DNA of 64,000 bases from positions 169,519-233,518 of the forward strand of contig JBDWQJ010000002.1 in the NCBI GenBank assembly GCA_039986595.1, read 5' to 3'. The position numbers and the translations under genes were made by a program. This document shows, one piece after another, positions 61,513 to 64,000 of this stretch. The DNA comes from Lentilitoribacter sp039986595 (GTDB lineage: Bacteria > Pseudomonadota > Alphaproteobacteria > Rhizobiales > Rhizobiaceae). Position 1 is the first letter of the stretch. Every line of letters starts with the position of its first letter. Below the pieces are notes generated by a model. That model was not told the DNA's origin. It searched no databases and saw nothing but the letters and a program-made list of their open reading frames with translations.

Positions 61513-62117
61513 TGATTTGCAACCCCTTTAACCAGCTGATCCTGCGAACACATTGTTCCGCCCCAAACGAAACCCTTTACACCTTCGCTATACTCAATTT
61601 CAAACCAGTCATACCCATCAAAGGTGTTTCCCACATTGCGCAGTAGATAAATAGGTTCATTTTCTGGCAGCCGATCAATTTTGTTATCACCCAAATTTGG
61701 TGTCGAACGCACAACAGATCCATATGATTTTCCATATGCACCGTTTTGCGCCAAAGCCACAACGTCTTCTTCAATCGAACCATCAGTGAATTTTTCACAC
61801 GGAATGATTATTCCATCAGGGAGTTCTATTTGCGCACTATCGGGCATAACAGCCACGCGAATATTACCCTTGCTAAAATAGTCAATTGCACCGTGGCTAT
61901 CTGATATCGTTAACTGATCTTGCGGATCGCCATAGGTCTCAAGCGCAAGCTTATCGCCATATACATGCAGCACTTCACCAAGCGAATACCCATCGCGTTG
62001 CAGGATAGTGCCCGCAGGCACTGAGCAGGTGAAATCTGGCGGAGGCGATGCTTGGGTCTTACCAATGGCCAGACAAGCGAAAATGAGACCCGCTAAAGAT
62101 AGCTTGATATAAGACAC
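61506..62117 (-). CDS. Secreted SH3-like domain protein, tandem paralogue A
   Basis: A 203-residue protein with a signal peptide (LSLAGLIFACLAIGKTQA). The mature part parallels its neighbour: FTCSVPAGTILQRDGYSLGEVLHVYGDKLALETYGDPQDQ, then IPCEKF, then YGKSYGSVVRSTPNLGDNKIDRLPENEPIYLLRNVGNTFDGYDWFEIEYSEGVKGFVWGGTMC. Cysteines at the two ends suggest disulfides. The first half and the SH3-like second half are both kept in the duplicate. It is transcribed divergently from mtaB. The name and partner are unknown. Confidence 0.75.
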   Translation of the reverse strand: MSYIKLSLAGLIFACLAIGKTQASPPPDFTCSVPAGTILQRDGYSLGEVLHVYGDKLALETYGDPQDQLTISDSHGAIDYFSKGNIRVAVMPDSAQIELPDGIIIPCEKFTDGSIEEDVVALAQNGAYGKSYGSVVRSTPNLGDNKIDRLPENEPIYLLRNVGNTFDGYDWFEIEYSEGVKGFVWGGTMCSQDQLVKGVANQC

Positions 62118-62269
62118 GATTATTCTCCCCAGACAATTAGCTGAATGGAAGGTAAACCGATAGAGATCTTAAAATCAAGCGTGACGCACGACATATGATG
62201 AACTCATAGTTTTTTATGGTTTTAAATCACGACTGGCAATTTTGCCCGACATACGCCATATAGGCTTTT

Positions 62270-63601
62270 ATGTCGGAAAACTCGAACGTTAAAACGCTCA
62301 CATTTGGCTGCCGCCTCAACACTTATGAAACACAAGTGATGAAACGAGAAGCGGATAAAGCTGGCTTGGAAAACGCGATATTGGTCAATACCTGCGCGGT
62401 GACCGGCGAAGCTGTGCGTCAGGCAAAACAGGCAATCCGCAAAGCGCGACGCGAAAACCCCGATGCGCGCATCATCGTATCAGGATGTGCAGCGCAAACA
62501 GAGCCTGAGAGCTTTGCCAGTATGGACGAGATTGACCTCATCATCGGCAATGATGACAAGCTCAAAAGCCAATCCTATCGCGCACTCCCAGAGTTTGGCA
62601 TCAACAATTTTGAAAAAGTACGCGTTAACGACATCTTTGAAGTTGAAGAAAACGCCCCGCAAATGGTCGATGCTATCGAGGGTCATACGCGCGCCTTTGT
62701 GCAAGTTCAAAATGGTTGCGATCACCGCTGCACATTTTGCATTATCCCTTATGGTCGCGGCAATTCAAGATCGGTCCCTATGGGTGCTGTTGTCGATCAG
62801 GTGAAAAGCCTTTGCGACAACGGCTATCGTGAGATCGTGCTCACTGGTGTTGATGCCACGAGCTATGGTGCCGATCTTCCCGGCAAACCTTCACTTGGGC
62901 AGCTTGCTAAGGCCATCATTAAACAAGTTCCTAGCTTGAACCGTCTAAGACTATCTTCAATTGATAGTATCGAAGCCGACCAGGATTTGTTTGATCTATT
63001 GGCACATGAAGAGAAATTCATGCCGCATCTGCATTTATCTTTGCAACACGGGGCTAACATGATCTTAAAACGCATGAAGCGTCGTCACTTGCGAGATGAT
63101 GCGATTGAGTTTTGTACAAAAGTGCGTGACTTGCGCCCAGACATCAGTTTTGGAGCTGATATCATTGCAGGCTTTCCGACAGAAACCGATGAGATGTTTG
63201 AAGAGAGTATCTCCCTGATTGATGCTTGTGGGATATCGCTTTTACACGTGTTCCCATTTAGCCCGCGCGAGGGAACCCCGGCGGCTAAAATGCCTCAGCT
63301 TGATCGTGGATTGATCAAACAGCGTGCGGCTAAACTGCGAGCAAAAGGCGAAGCGGCATATCAAAAACATTTAGACAAAATGGCTAATAATGCTCATCAG
63401 TCGAAAATCTTGATAGAGAAATCAGGTATCGGCCGCACAGAAAACTTCACCTTGGTCGAATTATACGACGAAAACGGTGGAGTTTTATCCAACTTGCCAA
63501 CGGGCGCGATTGTCACCGCCCGCATTAATGGCCACAATAGCAAACAATTATCTGCTGTCGTCAAACAAGCAGATCTCAAACAAGTGTTAAGCGAGGCGTA
63601 G
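62270..63601 (+). CDS. mtaB: tRNA t6A37 methylthiotransferase MtaB
   Basis: A 443-residue radical-SAM enzyme that converts t6A37 to ms2t6A37 in tRNA. The UPF0004 domain cysteines are C14, C42 and C73 and bind one cluster. The radical-SAM motif is CDHRCTFC (C150, C154, C157). HLHLSLQHGANMILKRMKRRH and the C-terminal TRAM-like region follow. It lacks the features of MiaB. It lies six bases before the ftsY start. Confidence 0.95.
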   Translation: MSENSNVKTLTFGCRLNTYETQVMKREADKAGLENAILVNTCAVTGEAVRQAKQAIRKARRENPDARIIVSGCAAQTEPESFASMDEIDLIIGNDDKLKSQSYRALPEFGINNFEKVRVNDIFEVEENAPQMVDAIEGHTRAFVQVQNGCDHRCTFCIIPYGRGNSRSVPMGAVVDQVKSLCDNGYREIVLTGVDATSYGADLPGKPSLGQLAKAIIKQVPSLNRLRLSSIDSIEADQDLFDLLAHEEKFMPHLHLSLQHGANMILKRMKRRHLRDDAIEFCTKVRDLRPDISFGADIIAGFPTETDEMFEESISLIDACGISLLHVFPFSPREGTPAAKMPQLDRGLIKQRAAKLRAKGEAAYQKHLDKMANNAHQSKILIEKSGIGRTENFTLVELYDENGGVLSNLPTGAIVTARINGHNSKQLSAVVKQADLKQVLSEA

Positions 63602-63607
63602 TCTTTT

Positions 63608-64000
<393 letters not shown>

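Overview
The window is a stretch of alphaproteobacterial chromosome, most likely from the order Hyphomicrobiales (Rhizobiales) and a rather AT-rich, possibly marine, relative of the Rhizobiaceae/Brucellaceae. The evidence is gene content and order: an F1-only atpHAGDC operon without F0 genes, mdh-sucC-sucD-sucA-sucB-(lpd) in one run, sdhC-sdhD-sdhA-sdhB, a Brucella Omp19-like lipoprotein, a priA/xerC/fructose-6-phosphate-aldolase neighbourhood, ffh-chorismate mutase-rpsP-rimM-trmD-rplS, and dapF-mtaB-ftsY. I found no rRNA, tRNA, CRISPR array, insertion sequence, prophage or plasmid gene. The organism assignment is an inference from recalled synteny.

Layout. 1-2.5 kb: the end of a divergent polysaccharide deacetylase gene, rppH and a MalY-type aminotransferase (+). 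2.5-7.5 kb: atpHAGDC (-). 7.8-14.6 kb: a small membrane protein, priA, transaldolase-like aldolase, acyltransferase, xerC and a TraB/GumN protein. 14.6-26.3 kb: one long minus-strand run from mdh through sucCDAB to lpd and a YtoQ protein, with four accessory genes between sucB and lpd. 26.6-31.9 kb: zapE, an omp19-like gene and the sdh operon. Together the 15-32 kb block encodes most of the lower TCA cycle: 2-oxoglutarate dehydrogenase, succinyl-CoA synthetase, succinate dehydrogenase and malate dehydrogenase.

32-50 kb is the more variable part. It holds LysE-type exporters (one divergent from an Lrp/AsnC regulator), a SAP-domain protein, a TetR regulator with a sterol desaturase-like gene, a DUF3179 protein, chorismate mutase, a TenA-like protein, a TspO-like protein, leuC and the assimilatory sulfate operon cysH-cysD-cysN. 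It ends with a small group made of an AbrB-type membrane protein, an ATC-hydrolase-family protein, a VOC protein, LysR and TauE/SafE, which I regard as the best candidate for an undescribed function. 50-56 kb is the translation/secretion block (rplS, trmD, rimM, Nudix, rpsP, chorismate mutase, GNAT, ffh), preceded on its own strand by a possible structured RNA. 56-64 kb carries an NAPE-PLD-like metallohydrolase, a GNAT, a divergent IlvD/Edd-family dehydratase, dapF, two tandem SH3-like secreted proteins, mtaB and the start of ftsY. ftsY runs off the window inside a perfect GAGCCA hexamer repeat.

Most of the window is ordinary core genome. The points worth a second look are mostly small: operator-like palindromes at regulator genes, a TetR gene whose operator appears to cover its own promoter and start codon, the ffh upstream RNA, the FtsY repeat, the sulfur-flavoured gene group near 46-50 kb and the unusual dehydratase.
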